The notes: a model not told the origin generated them from the letters alone. Shown: positions 9,594 through 18,343, numbered from the stretch's first letter. The stretch is DNA of 64,000 nucleotides from Hymenobacter metallilatus (GCF_003944705.1 NZ_RWIS01000007.1:1-64000), one strand, 5' to 3'. Translations and numbers: made by a program.

Positions 9594-12500
9594 ATGAAGC
9601 ATGTGTCCTTTCTTTTCCGGCCCCGCCTGAGTGGGCTGGCTGGCCTGGCAGCCCTGCTGCTGGGCTTGCTGCTTTCCGGCGAAACTGCACAAGCTCAGAC
9701 GGCCCAGGAGCCTTTTGGCCGGGTGCGCCTGCAATACAAGGAGTTCAACTGGCAGCAGCTCAGCACCCAGAACTTCAACATTTACTACTACGCCGGCGGC
9801 GAGGCCAACGCCCGCCACGCGGCCGAGTACGCCGAAAAGGAGCTGCAGCGCATTACGGGGCTGATTGGGTACTATCCCTACTCCAAAACCACCATCATGC
9901 TCTTCAACTCCGTGGGCGACCTGCGGCAGAGCAACGTGGGTCTGAACAGTGACAAGTACCAGACCGGGGGCGAAACCTCGCTGCTGCGCATGACCAAGGT
10001 GCAGCTGGCTTTTCAGGGCCAGCAGACGCGCTTTAAGCAGGATTTGAGCAACCGCATCACACAGGTGCTGCTCAACGACATGATGTATGGCGGCTCGCTC
10101 AAGGAAGTTATCCAGAGCAGCTACCTGCTCCAGCTGCCCGACTGGTTTATCAGCGGGGCCTCGGCCTATGCGGCCCAGGGCTGGAGCGTGGAAATGGACG
10201 ACTACATGCGCACCATGACCAAGGAGCACGAGGGCAACCGCACGGCCCCGTTCTTTCTGCGCAACCCCGAGCTGGCCGGCCAGAGTGTGTGGAACTACAT
10301 TGCGGAGCGCTACGGCTACACCAGCATTCAGAACATTCTGAACCTCACGCGCATCACCCGCGACGTGGAAGTGGGCATCAGTTCCTCCCTGAACGTGCCT
10401 TACAAGGTGTTCCTGAAAGACTGGCTGGGCTACTACCGGCAGCTGAATGCCCAGCCCCGCACGCCCTACCAGGAAGCCGACGAGAAATACAGCCTGATGG
10501 GCCGCAACCGCAAAGGCATGGTGTACAGCCAGCCCGTGCTGAGCCCCAACGGCCAGCGGCTGGCCTACGTGCAGAACGACCAGGGCCGCTACCGGGTGCT
10601 GGTGGTGAACAAGGATGGCAAAGGCCGCGACAAAATTCACCGCAGCGGCTACAAAACTCCCGACCAGCAGGTGGAAACCCGGCTGCCGGTGCTGGCCTGG
10701 CGCGGCAATGGCCAGGTGGCGGTAGTAGAGGAAGACAAGGGCCAGCTGGCCTTGCAACTGCGCGAGGCCGACGGGGGCGTGCGCAACATGGTGGCCCGGC
10801 TGAAAAGCCTGCTGCCCAGCTTTGGGCGCCGGGCTTCCCTGCTGAGCCAGTTTTCCCAGGTCACGGATTTGAGCTACTCGCCCGATGGCAAGTCGTTGGT
10901 GTTTAGCGGGGTGCGCAACGGGCAGAACGACCTGTACCTGCTGCGGGCCGGCAGCCGGACCCCGGAAAAGCTGACCAACGACGTATTCGACGACGTGGAG
11001 CCCACTTTCCTGCCCGGCGGGGGGGGCATCGTGTTCAGCTCCAACCGCTGGCTCGACTCGGCGGGTACGGCCAAAGGCAGCTTCGGGGCGGTGGTGAACA
11101 ACTACGACCTGTACCTCTACCACCTCGATGGCCGGCCGCAGCCGGTGGAAATGCTGGTGAATTCTATTTCTAATGAAGGCCGGCCCCGGGCCATTTCCGA
11201 CGCGGAAGTGCTGTTCGTGAGCGAGGAAAGCGGCGTCAGGAGTTTGTACCGCCTCGCACTGGCTACCAAGCAGTACCAGCCCGTCACCAGCTTCCTGGCC
11301 AACCTCAAAGACTACGACTACAACGCCACCAGCAACGCTCTGAGCTTTGTGGCGGCGGAAGATGGGCGCGACAACATCTACTTGTACCCGACTTACAGCC
11401 TGCCTACCGATCTGACCCTGTTCAAAACCGCCCGGCAGGAAACCCTGGAGGACCGCTCGAAGCCGGCTAAGGCTGCCGTGCCCAACCGGCCGGGCCCAAC
11501 AGTGGTCAATGCTGCCCAGCAGGCCGCCAGTCCCTCAAACGCTGAGCAGCAAACGCCGGCAACCACGCCGGAAACGGCGGCCCAGCCAACTAAAAAGGCC
11601 GATAACCGGGTGAATACGGATGCCTACGAGTTCGACGAGGATATTCCGGCTTCCCGGGCTTCTCCGACGGTTACCAAGCGCCGGCCCGCCACGGTGGTGG
11701 CTTTGCCCAAAGCGGCCCCCGTTGAAAGCAGCGCGCCTGCCGGGCCTTTCCGCTACGATACCCAGTTCAGCATCGACAATGTGGTATCCACCCTCTACTC
11801 CGACCCGCTACTGGGGCTGGGGCTGATGGGGCAGGTGAACATGTCGGATATGATGGAAAACCACCGCATTCAGGCGGGTATTTTTGCCCTCACCGACCTG
11901 CGAACCAGCAACATCTTCGCGGAATACACCAACCTCAAACACCGTTACGACTGGAGCGTGCGGTACCAGAAGCAGGCGTATTTCATCAATCCGGAGGGTC
12001 TGGGCCGGGTGCGCTACGGGCGGCACGAAATTGCACCCACGCTGGCTTATCCGCTCACCCACAACCTGAGTGTGCGCCTGGGGCCGCGCTTCGTGAGCGT
12101 GAGCCGTAAGATTTACGCCGACCTCAGCAACTCCACCGACCGCACCAATAACTACCTGGGCGGAGAAGGTGAGCTGGTGTTTGATAACTCCATTGCCACG
12201 GGCGTGAACATGCTTCAGGGCACCCGTATGAAAGCCGGCGTAACGCGCCTCTCAGATCTGGATGGCCATGGTACCAGCTTCACCAAGCTTTTTGTAGACC
12301 TGCGCCACTACCAGAAAATTCACCGCCAGCTGATCTGGGCCAACCGGGCCAGCTTTGGGCAGTACATTGGGGGCGGCACGGCCCAGCCCTTCTTCCGGCT
12401 GGGTGGCATGGATAACTGGCTGAACTACGACTACGACGACAGCCAGTTTATTACGGCCGACAAAACCCAGGCCCTGGACCCCACCCAGCTGGACCCTACT

Positions 12501-12923
12501 CAAATGTTCTACCAGCAGTTTGTAACCAATCTGCGCGGGTTCAACTATAGCAGGCGGATCGGGCAGAAATACGTGCTGTTCAATTCCGAGCTGCGGCTGC
12601 CTATTATTCAGTACCTCTCGCACCGGCCCATCGAGTCGGGCTTTTTCCGGAACCTGCAGCTGACGGCCTTCGGGGATATGGGCACTACCTATTCCGGTGC
12701 CAACCCGTTCAGTGTGAACAACTCCAACAACACCCAGACCAAGGAGGAAGGCGCCTATAAGGCTACGGTTATCAATTTCACTAATCCCATGCTGTATGGT
12801 TACGGGGTAGGAATGCGCACAACCATGCTGGGCTTTTACGTGAAAGGAGACCTGGCCTGGGGCCGGGAGCAGTATAATAACAAGGGCCCCAAGCTCCACG
12901 TAACGCTGGGCTACGATTTTTAG
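9594..12923 (+). CDS. Large envelope protein: degenerate MA-clan peptidase-like domain, TolB/PD40 propeller, outer-membrane barrel
   Basis: This 1109-residue protein has a signal peptide ending near TAQAQ. Residues 35-290 look like a gluzincin-type peptidase fold (FNIYYYAGGEANARHAAEYA; LPDWFISGASAYAAQGW), but the HExxH helix is missing and the usual 'WFxEG' glutamate is changed. Residues 300-600 contain WD40-like PD40 blades (QPVLSPNGQRLAYV; DLSYSPDGKSLVFSG; VEPTFLPGGGGIVFSSNRW). A Pro/Ala/Thr-rich linker follows around residues 615-720, then a C-terminal Omp85/surface-antigen-like barrel ending LHVTLGYDF. It starts 10 bases after the oxidoreductase. Domain calls are by eye. I do not know its function; a periplasm-to-outer-membrane structural or assembly role is possible. 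Confidence 0.75.
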   Translation: MKHVSFLFRPRLSGLAGLAALLLGLLLSGETAQAQTAQEPFGRVRLQYKEFNWQQLSTQNFNIYYYAGGEANARHAAEYAEKELQRITGLIGYYPYSKTTIMLFNSVGDLRQSNVGLNSDKYQTGGETSLLRMTKVQLAFQGQQTRFKQDLSNRITQVLLNDMMYGGSLKEVIQSSYLLQLPDWFISGASAYAAQGWSVEMDDYMRTMTKEHEGNRTAPFFLRNPELAGQSVWNYIAERYGYTSIQNILNLTRITRDVEVGISSSLNVPYKVFLKDWLGYYRQLNAQPRTPYQEADEKYSLMGRNRKGMVYSQPVLSPNGQRLAYVQNDQGRYRVLVVNKDGKGRDKIHRSGYKTPDQQVETRLPVLAWRGNGQVAVVEEDKGQLALQLREADGGVRNMVARLKSLLPSFGRRASLLSQFSQVTDLSYSPDGKSLVFSGVRNGQNDLYLLRAGSRTPEKLTNDVFDDVEPTFLPGGGGIVFSSNRWLDSAGTAKGSFGAVVNNYDLYLYHLDGRPQPVEMLVNSISNEGRPRAISDAEVLFVSEESGVRSLYRLALATKQYQPVTSFLANLKDYDYNATSNALSFVAAEDGRDNIYLYPTYSLPTDLTLFKTARQETLEDRSKPAKAAVPNRPGPTVVNAAQQAASPSNAEQQTPATTPETAAQPTKKADNRVNTDAYEFDEDIPASRASPTVTKRRPATVVALPKAAPVESSAPAGPFRYDTQFSIDNVVSTLYSDPLLGLGLMGQVNMSDMMENHRIQAGIFALTDLRTSNIFAEYTNLKHRYDWSVRYQKQAYFINPEGLGRVRYGRHEIAPTLAYPLTHNLSVRLGPRFVSVSRKIYADLSNSTDRTNNYLGGEGELVFDNSIATGVNMLQGTRMKAGVTRLSDLDGHGTSFTKLFVDLRHYQKIHRQLIWANRASFGQYIGGGTAQPFFRLGGMDNWLNYDYDDSQFITADKTQALDPTQLDPTQMFYQQFVTNLRGFNYSRRIGQKYVLFNSELRLPIIQYLSHRPIESGFFRNLQLTAFGDMGTTYSGANPFSVNNSNNTQTKEEGAYKATVINFTNPMLYGYGVGMRTTMLGFYVKGDLAWGREQYNNKGPKLHVTLGYDF

Positions 12924-12926
12924 CGT

Positions 12927-13004
12927 AGCTACCACCTATAAGCGGCAAGCCGCCAGCTGATGTGTATACGTCGGCTGGCGGCTTGCCGCTTATAGGTGGT
13001 AGCT
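12927..13004. repeat. Perfect 31-bp inverted repeat, hairpin-forming
   Basis: Arms 12927-12957 and 12974-13004 are exact reverse complements around a 16-base loop; the arm begins AGCTACCACCTATAAGCGG. It begins three bases after the stop codon at 12923. No U-tract follows, so it is not a canonical intrinsic terminator, although so strong a hairpin may still end transcription or stabilise the mRNA 3' end. The ccmB promoter begins 26 bases after it. Confidence 0.95.
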
Positions 13005-13029
13005 GATACAGAATCCGGGACTTGGGTTG

Positions 13030-13037
13030 TATCTTTG
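13030..13037 (+). promoter_or_regulatory. Candidate -7 element for the ccm operon
   Basis: TATCTTTG fits the Bacteroidota -7 consensus TAnnTTTG. It lies 27 bases before the GTG start of ccmB and inside the longer reading frame that would begin at TTG 13022, which argues for the later start. No good -33 TTTG is seen. Confidence 0.55.
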
Positions 13038-13063
13038 CGGTCCTGTTTACCAGCCGTGTTGCC

Positions 13064-13735
13064 GTGACGCTTCTGAGCGAAATTTGGGTGTTGATGCAGA
13101 AGGACTTCCGCCTGGAGTGGCGGCAGCGTGCGGCCCTGAACGGGATGCTGCTCTACGTGAGTAGTACCGTGTTTGTGTGCTACCTCAGCTTTTCCTCCAG
13201 AGGGGGGCAGCTGCCGGCTCCGGCCTGGAACGCGCTGTTCTGGATTGTGCTGCTGTTTTCGGCTGTGAATGCCGTGGCGAAAGGGTTTCTGCAGGAAAGC
13301 CGTGGCCGGATGCTCTACTACTACACGCTGGTACGGCCCCAGGCCGTGATTCTGGCCAAAATAGCCTACAACGCGCTGCTGCTGCTGGGCCTGGCCCTGG
13401 TGGCATTTGTGCTGTACTCGGTTGTGCTGGGCAACCCCGTGCAGAACGTACCCCTGTTTGTGGGTAATGTGGTGCTGGGAGCCGTGGGCTTTGCCAGTAC
13501 GCTTACACTGGTATCCGGTATTGCGGCCAAAGCAACAAACAGCAGCACCCTGATGGCGGTGCTGGGGTTTCCGCTGATGGTGCCCATGCTGCTGCTGCTC
13601 ATCAAAGTATCCAAGAATGCGCTGGACGGGCTGGAGTTTGAAGCCAGCCGCAGCTCCCTGCTCACCCTGGTGGCCCTGAATATGATTGTAGGGGCGGTGT
13701 CGTACCTTCTGTTTCCTTTTTTGTGGAGAAGTTAG
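13064..13735 (+). CDS. ccmB: Haem exporter / cytochrome c maturation protein CcmB
   Basis: From GTG 13064 this gives 223-224 residues with six hydrophobic segments. Features of the CcmB family are LLSEIWVLMQKDFRLEWRQR at the N-terminus and the ESRGRMLYYYTLVRP loop. CcmB is the membrane subunit of the CcmAB transporter that, with CcmC, releases holo-CcmE. The upstream TTG at 13022 is disfavoured because a -7 promoter lies inside that extension. No ccmA ATPase gene is present in the window, so it must be elsewhere if the transporter is complete. The gene starts the co-directional series ccmB-C-D-E-F. Confidence 0.9.
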   Translation: MTLLSEIWVLMQKDFRLEWRQRAALNGMLLYVSSTVFVCYLSFSSRGGQLPAPAWNALFWIVLLFSAVNAVAKGFLQESRGRMLYYYTLVRPQAVILAKIAYNALLLLGLALVAFVLYSVVLGNPVQNVPLFVGNVVLGAVGFASTLTLVSGIAAKATNSSTLMAVLGFPLMVPMLLLLIKVSKNALDGLEFEASRSSLLTLVALNMIVGAVSYLLFPFLWRS

Positions 13736-13739
13736 TGAA

Positions 13740-13836
13740 GCTAGTAGCTGATGATTGTTAGCTACTAGGTTGTATGTTTTTGCCCTTGCGTTTGTTCTTC
13801 TCTCTCATCCAATGCTAACAGCCATCAGCTACTAGC
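13740..13836. repeat. Inverted repeat between ccmB and ccmC
   Basis: Arms at 13740-13762 and 13814-13836 pair at 21 of 23 positions; the arm begins GCTAGTAGCTGATG. It fills most of the 114-base gap between two genes of the same operon. The arm sequence is unrelated to the other repeat families in the window. Confidence 0.85.
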
Positions 13837-13849
13837 CAACAGCTAAATC

Positions 13850-14521
13850 ATGAAAAAAAACTGGTGGAAAGCCTTGAGTGTGGTGCTGCTGCTGTACGTG
13901 GCGGTGGCGGGCCTGCTGCTGCCGGTGCCCCGGCTGGCCATCCTGAACGAAACCATCCGCAACCTGTATTTCCACGTGCCCATGTGGTTCGGCATGACGT
14001 TCGTGCTGCTGGCTTCGGTATACTACTCGGTGCGCTACCTCCGCACGCCTACGCCCGAGCTGGATATCCGGGCCCATGAGTCGGCGCGCACGGGTATTCT
14101 TATGGGGTTTGTAGGATTGGCAACGGGCAGCATCTGGGCCAAATACACCTGGGGCGCCTGGTGGACCAACGACCCCAAGCTGAACGGGGCCGCCATTGCC
14201 ATGCTTATTTATGGTGCCTATCTGGTGTTGCGCTCCTCCTTCACGGATGAGCAGCAGCGGGCCCGTATATCGGCCATTTACAACATTTTCGCCTTTGCCA
14301 CGGCCATGCCGCTGTTCTACATTCTGCCGCGCCTCACCGATTCGCTCCACCCCGGCGCGGGCGGCAACCCAGCGTTTGCTAAGTACGACCTCGACAGCAA
14401 TATGCGCCTCGTATTTTACCCGGCCGTAATTGGCTGGACCCTGTTGGCCTTCTGGCTGGCCCAGCTGGCTAGCCGTGTTTCCCTGCTCAAACTCAGATTA
14501 TATGAAAAACAGCTTGCGTAA
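13850..14521 (+). CDS. ccmC: Cytochrome c biogenesis protein CcmC
   Basis: This 223-residue membrane protein has six hydrophobic segments and the tryptophan-rich haem-handling motif YTWGAWWTNDPKL between them. Conserved histidines flank the motif, for example YFHVPMWFGMT before it. CcmC loads haem onto CcmE at the outer face of the cytoplasmic membrane. The start ATG follows the inverted repeat closely. The 3' end overlaps the ccmD-like gene by 20 bases, indicating translational coupling. Confidence 0.93.
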   Translation: MKKNWWKALSVVLLLYVAVAGLLLPVPRLAILNETIRNLYFHVPMWFGMTFVLLASVYYSVRYLRTPTPELDIRAHESARTGILMGFVGLATGSIWAKYTWGAWWTNDPKLNGAAIAMLIYGAYLVLRSSFTDEQQRARISAIYNIFAFATAMPLFYILPRLTDSLHPGAGGNPAFAKYDLDSNMRLVFYPAVIGWTLLAFWLAQLASRVSLLKLRLYEKQLA

Positions 14522-14741
14522 GCTGCGTCCGGTAGTGACTCTGCTGCTGGCCCTGGTGCTGCCGGTGCTAGAGGTGGTGGCTCAACCTGCCACCCAGCCC
14601 GAAATGGCCGATGCCCTGCGGCAAAGTGGTAAAATATACGTGGTGGTGGCCGTCATTGCTGTGGTGCTGGCCGGGCTGCTGTTCTTTCTGGTTTCCCTGG
14701 ACCGCAAGCTCACCCGTTTGGAGAAGGAAGTGAAGGAATAG
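14502..14741 (+). CDS. CcmD-like small membrane protein
   Basis: This 79-residue protein starts at ATG 14502 inside the end of ccmC. It has an N-terminal signal-like segment ending near VVAQ, a single later membrane helix (IYVVVAVIAVVLAGLLFFLV) and a charged tail (DRKLTRLEKEVKE). The position between ccmC and ccmE, the size and the helix-plus-charged-tail form are those of CcmD, which links CcmC and CcmE to the CcmAB transporter. The primary sequence of CcmD is poorly conserved, so context carries much of the call. Confidence 0.8.
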   Translation: MKNSLRKLRPVVTLLLALVLPVLEVVAQPATQPEMADALRQSGKIYVVVAVIAVVLAGLLFFLVSLDRKLTRLEKEVKE

Positions 14742-14846
14742 TAATTCTTCACTTCGGCTATTCTTCCGGACCTTTGCGGCCGGTTTTGTTGTTCCGAGTT
14801 ACCTGTACCCCCGAGTCCGGGGCCCTTGTCCTGTTGTATTGCTGAA

Positions 14847-15275
14847 ATGAAAAAGACGCACATTTTCGTCATTGCCATCATTGCTGTGGCTATTGGCATC
14901 ATTATGAGCACCGCCGGTGATGCCAGCGTATATGTCTCATTCAAAGAAGCCCGGGAGCGGGCCGCGGAGGGCAACCTCACCAAAGTACACGTGGTAGGCC
15001 GCCTCCCCCGCGACGGGGCCAAGAATATTCTGGGCCTGGAGTACAACCCTACCGTTGACCCCAACTACTTTGCCTTTACCCTGGTCGACACCAACCGCAT
15101 TGCGCAACGGGTTATCTACTTCAATCCCAAACCCCAGGATTTCGACAAATCGGAGCAGGTGGTTATTACCGGGGCCATGCGCAATAACACCTTCGTAGCC
15201 GACAAGATCCTGCTGAAATGTCCTTCCAAGTATGTGGAGAAGGATATCAAAGGTGCCACGGCTAGTATCAATTAA
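14847..15275 (+). CDS. ccmE: Haem chaperone CcmE, CxxxY variant
   Basis: This 142-residue protein has an N-terminal membrane anchor (HIFVIAIIAVAIGIIMST) and an OB-fold periplasmic domain. In classical CcmE a histidine in an HxxxY motif binds haem covalently. Here the motif reads CPSKY, with Cys125 and Tyr129, the cysteine form known from archaea and some bacteria. Cysteine-type CcmE proteins belong to variant system I pathways that often lack CcmH. The start at ATG 14847 is preferred over one 21 bases upstream. It is followed by ccmF after a diverged inverted repeat. Confidence 0.9.
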   Translation: MKKTHIFVIAIIAVAIGIIMSTAGDASVYVSFKEARERAAEGNLTKVHVVGRLPRDGAKNILGLEYNPTVDPNYFAFTLVDTNRIAQRVIYFNPKPQDFDKSEQVVITGAMRNNTFVADKILLKCPSKYVEKDIKGATASIN

Positions 15276-15381
15276 AAATTGAGAATTGAAAAACAAAAAC
15301 GGTGGCCAATCGGCTGATAATCCGGAAGTAAGCCGTTTTTAACAAGTCAATTTTTGATTTTTGCTGCTCAATTTTCAGTTG
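15269..15381. repeat. Diverged AATTAAAAATT-family inverted repeat between ccmE and ccmF
   Basis: The left arm beginning at 15269 (CAATTAAAAATTGAG) pairs with the right arm ending at 15381 (CTCAATTTTCAGTTG) with a few mismatches. Weaker complementarity in the A-rich and T-rich flanks extends inwards. The arm resembles those at 34018-34134 and 37753-38193. The left arm overlaps the ccmE stop codon and the right ends five bases before the ccmF ATG. Confidence 0.6.
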
Positions 15382-15386
15382 AAGAA

Positions 15387-17981
15387 ATGTTGAATACCCT
15401 AATCGGCGACGTCGGGCACCTGAGTGTCATCGTGGCTTTCGTAGCGGCTACGGTAGCGGCATATTCCTATTATAAGGCGGCCCAGGGCCGGACTCTCGGC
15501 GACACCGATGCCGGCTGGCTGCGGCTGGGGCGCGGGGCGTTTCTGGTGCACAGCTTGGCGGTAGTGGCCGTTATTGTGTGCTTGTTTGGCATTATTCACG
15601 GGCACCGCTACGAGTACTACTACGCTTGGAGTCATAGCAGCAACCACCTGCCGGTGTATTACATGATTTCCTGCTTCTGGGAAGGGCAGGAGGGCAGCTT
15701 CCTGCTCTGGATTTTCTGGCACGTATGCATAGGCTTGGTGCTCATGCGCTACGGCCGCCGCTGGGAAGCCCCCGTTATGGCCATTTTTGCCGGGGTGCAG
15801 CTGTTTCTCACGTCCATGATTTTGGGCGTGGTGCTGGGTAGCCTCAAAATCGGCTCCTCGCCCTTCATCCTGCTGCGCGACTTCATGCCCGACCTGCCGG
15901 TGTGGAAAACCAACCCTGGCTTTGTGCCCAAGGATGGTACCGGCCTCAACGCCCTGCTCCAGAACTACTGGATGGTAATTCACCCGCCTACGCTGTTCCT
16001 GGGCTTTGCCCTCACGCTGGTGCCGTTTGCCTACGCCGTGGCCGGCCTCTGGAAAGGCGAGTACACCAAGTGGGTGCGCCCGGCCATGCGCTGGACGCTC
16101 TGGGGCGGGATGGTGCTGGGCGTGGGCATCGTGATGGGCGCCTATTGGGCCTACGAAACCCTCAACTTTGGGGGGTACTGGAACTGGGACCCGGTAGAAA
16201 ACGCCGTGTACATTCCCTGGCTGGTGCTGGTGGCCTCGCTGCACGGGCTGGTGCTCTGGCAGCGTAGTCGCACGGCCCTGCGCACCAGCTTCGTGCTGGT
16301 TATTGCCACGTTCCTGCTCATTCTCTACGCTACTTTCCTCACCCGCTCGGGTGTGTTGGGCAACGCCTCCGTGCACTCCTTCACCGACCTGGGCCTCTCG
16401 GGCCAGCTGATTATTTACCTGGCAGCCTTTGTGGTGCTGAGCATCGGGCTGCTGGTATGGCGCTGGAAGCAGATTCCGGTTTCCGAGAAAGAGTTGACCA
16501 CCTATAACCCCGAGCTGTGGGTGTTTGTAGGCGCTACGGTGCTGTGCCTGGGCGCGTTTCAGGTGCTGTTTACCACCAGCATTCCGGTGTACAACGCCTT
16601 CCTGGGCTTCATCGGTATCAAATCGAACTTGGCCCTACCCGCCGACCAGATTGCCCACTACACCAAGTTTCAGCTGTGGATGGGTGTGGGTGTGGCTTTC
16701 TTCTCGGGGCTGGCCCAGGTGATGTGGTGGCAGAAAAACGACAAATCGAGCCTGACCAACACCCTTACGGTACCCGGCATTCTTACCCTGCTTATTGCTG
16801 CCTTAGTCATTCTGCTGGTGCAGTACTACGGCCACAAAATGGACCTCGTGTACATTGTGCTGCTGACCACGGCCTTATTTGGGGTGCTGGCCAACCTGAG
16901 TATGGTGTTCACGCTGATGAAGCGAAAGGTGAGCCTCTCGGGTGGCGGCATTGCCCACATCGGCATTGCCCTGATGCTGCTGGGGGTGCTGGCTTCGGCC
17001 GGCTATTCCAACATCATCAGCCAGAACGTATCGGGGCTGCTGTACTCGCGGGAGTTCGACCAGACCACCAACCAGGACAACGTGCTGCTTTGGCGCAACG
17101 ACCCCGCCCCCATGGGCAAGTACGATGTGCGCTACACCGGCCAGTTCTGGGATGTGCCCGGCGTGCCTGGCTACGTGGATAAGCAGCTGCTCTACCGCAC
17201 CGCCGACGAATACAAAACCCTGGCCCGCGCCGACATCAAGCGGGGTGAGAAGGTATATTACAAAGCCGGCGACACGGTGGAAATCAACCCCGAAAATACC
17301 TATTACCGCGTCGAGTACAAGGACCGGAAGTCGGGCGACTCGTTCACGCTCTACCCCCGGGCCCAGGTGAACGAGGAAATGGGCGGCCTGCTGGCTTCCC
17401 CCGACATTCAGAAATTCGCCGACCACGACATCTACTCCCACATCAGCGCGGTGCCACCGGTGGATAAGGAGAAGGACTGGAGCGAGGTGAAGGAGCACGT
17501 GCTGAGCGTGGGCGACACCATCTTCCTCAACGACTACTTTGCCGTGTTCCGGGCGGTGGAACCTGCCCACCAAACTGCCGGCCTGGGGCTTAAGAAAGGT
17601 GACCTGGCTATTCAGGGTGACTTCTTGGTATACGGTGAAAAGAAGCAGTACCACGTGCACCCGGTGTTTGTGGTGCGCAACCGAATGATTGGCCGCGTAC
17701 CCGACGAAATCGAAGATCTGGGCCTGCGCCTGAGCTTCCTGAACGTAGATCCGCAGAAAGGCAAGTTTACCTTCGGCGTGAGCACCACCCAGAAGGATTA
17801 CATCATCCTGAAAGCCGTCGAAAAGCCCTTCATCAACCTGCTCTGGAGCGGTACGCTGCTCATGGCGGTAGGCTTTGGTATGGCCCTCTATAAGCGCCGC
17901 CGCGAAACCGAAGGCTCCGAAGTAGCTCCCGTAGCCTCAGCACAGCCGCAAAGACACCGCAAACCACAGCAGGTAGCTTAG
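15387..17981 (+). CDS. ccmF: Cytochrome c haem lyase subunit CcmF / CcsA-family protein
   Basis: From ATG 15387 this is 864 residues with many membrane helices. The haem-binding WWD motif reads NFGGYWNWDPVEN near residue 263, followed by LHGLVLWQR. A large periplasmic domain (about residues 545-815) precedes the last helix. CcmF transfers haem from CcmE to apocytochrome. It is longer than Escherichia coli CcmF (about 650 residues), as is usual in Bacteroidota. The TTG at 15354 would extend translation into the inverted repeat, so ATG is preferred. A strong terminator follows the gene. Confidence 0.93.
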   Translation: MLNTLIGDVGHLSVIVAFVAATVAAYSYYKAAQGRTLGDTDAGWLRLGRGAFLVHSLAVVAVIVCLFGIIHGHRYEYYYAWSHSSNHLPVYYMISCFWEGQEGSFLLWIFWHVCIGLVLMRYGRRWEAPVMAIFAGVQLFLTSMILGVVLGSLKIGSSPFILLRDFMPDLPVWKTNPGFVPKDGTGLNALLQNYWMVIHPPTLFLGFALTLVPFAYAVAGLWKGEYTKWVRPAMRWTLWGGMVLGVGIVMGAYWAYETLNFGGYWNWDPVENAVYIPWLVLVASLHGLVLWQRSRTALRTSFVLVIATFLLILYATFLTRSGVLGNASVHSFTDLGLSGQLIIYLAAFVVLSIGLLVWRWKQIPVSEKELTTYNPELWVFVGATVLCLGAFQVLFTTSIPVYNAFLGFIGIKSNLALPADQIAHYTKFQLWMGVGVAFFSGLAQVMWWQKNDKSSLTNTLTVPGILTLLIAALVILLVQYYGHKMDLVYIVLLTTALFGVLANLSMVFTLMKRKVSLSGGGIAHIGIALMLLGVLASAGYSNIISQNVSGLLYSREFDQTTNQDNVLLWRNDPAPMGKYDVRYTGQFWDVPGVPGYVDKQLLYRTADEYKTLARADIKRGEKVYYKAGDTVEINPENTYYRVEYKDRKSGDSFTLYPRAQVNEEMGGLLASPDIQKFADHDIYSHISAVPPVDKEKDWSEVKEHVLSVGDTIFLNDYFAVFRAVEPAHQTAGLGLKKGDLAIQGDFLVYGEKKQYHVHPVFVVRNRMIGRVPDEIEDLGLRLSFLNVDPQKGKFTFGVSTTQKDYIILKAVEKPFINLLWSGTLLMAVGFGMALYKRRRETEGSEVAPVASAQPQRHRKPQQVA

Positions 17982-18010
17982 CCCATTAGGAAAGCAGCTT
18001 TACCCATAGT

Positions 18011-18046
18011 AAAAAAGGGTTCTGATGTTTACCAGAACCCTTTTTT
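18011..18046 (+). terminator. Intrinsic terminator of the ccm operon
   Basis: AAAAAAGGGTTCTG pairs with CAGAACCCTTTTTT around a short loop, giving a stem ending in a six-T tract, 29 bases after ccmF. Confidence 0.9.
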
Positions 18047-18292
18047 GTTTCCTCGATTTCTGGCAGCCGGAATATCGGAACGTATTAACGATACTCATTA
18101 ACCCACGGCGAGGGAATTTTTTCGGTTAGCGGTACTGAGCCGTACCGCTGCAACCACTCCAGAATTTTGGGGAGTACCCGGATATTCTCTCACACGGCAC
18201 CAGAACAGAGAGCTTAGGGAAATCCGGAGCCGTTTGCGGATTTCATGCTGTTAAACCAGTGCGGGAGTATCTGCCGCAGGCAAATTCATACA
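18047..18292. other. Intergenic spacer without recognised feature
   Basis: This spacer lies between two convergent units that each end in their own terminator. I see no convincing reading frame, RNA gene or repeat in it. A short dyad AGCGGTACTGAGCCGTACCGCT lies near 18127-18148; its role is unknown. Confidence 0.5.
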
Positions 18293-18322
18293 AAAAAGGG
18301 CAGCCATGCGGCTGCCCTTTTT
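18293..18322 (-). terminator. Intrinsic terminator of the T9SS cargo gene
   Basis: AAAAAGGGCAGCC pairs exactly with GGCTGCCCTTTTT around ATGC. It lies 22 bases beyond the stop codon of the minus-strand gene and gives a U-tract in that transcript. Confidence 0.9.
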
Positions 18323-18343
18323 GCGTAGTGCCAGTAGTAGCAA

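Noticed and set aside
9522..11123. 533-codon open frame on the minus strand
   Set aside because: It lies antisense to the large envelope gene at 9594-12923, has low-complexity His/Gln/Val-rich composition and no motif. High-GC genes commonly create such shadows.
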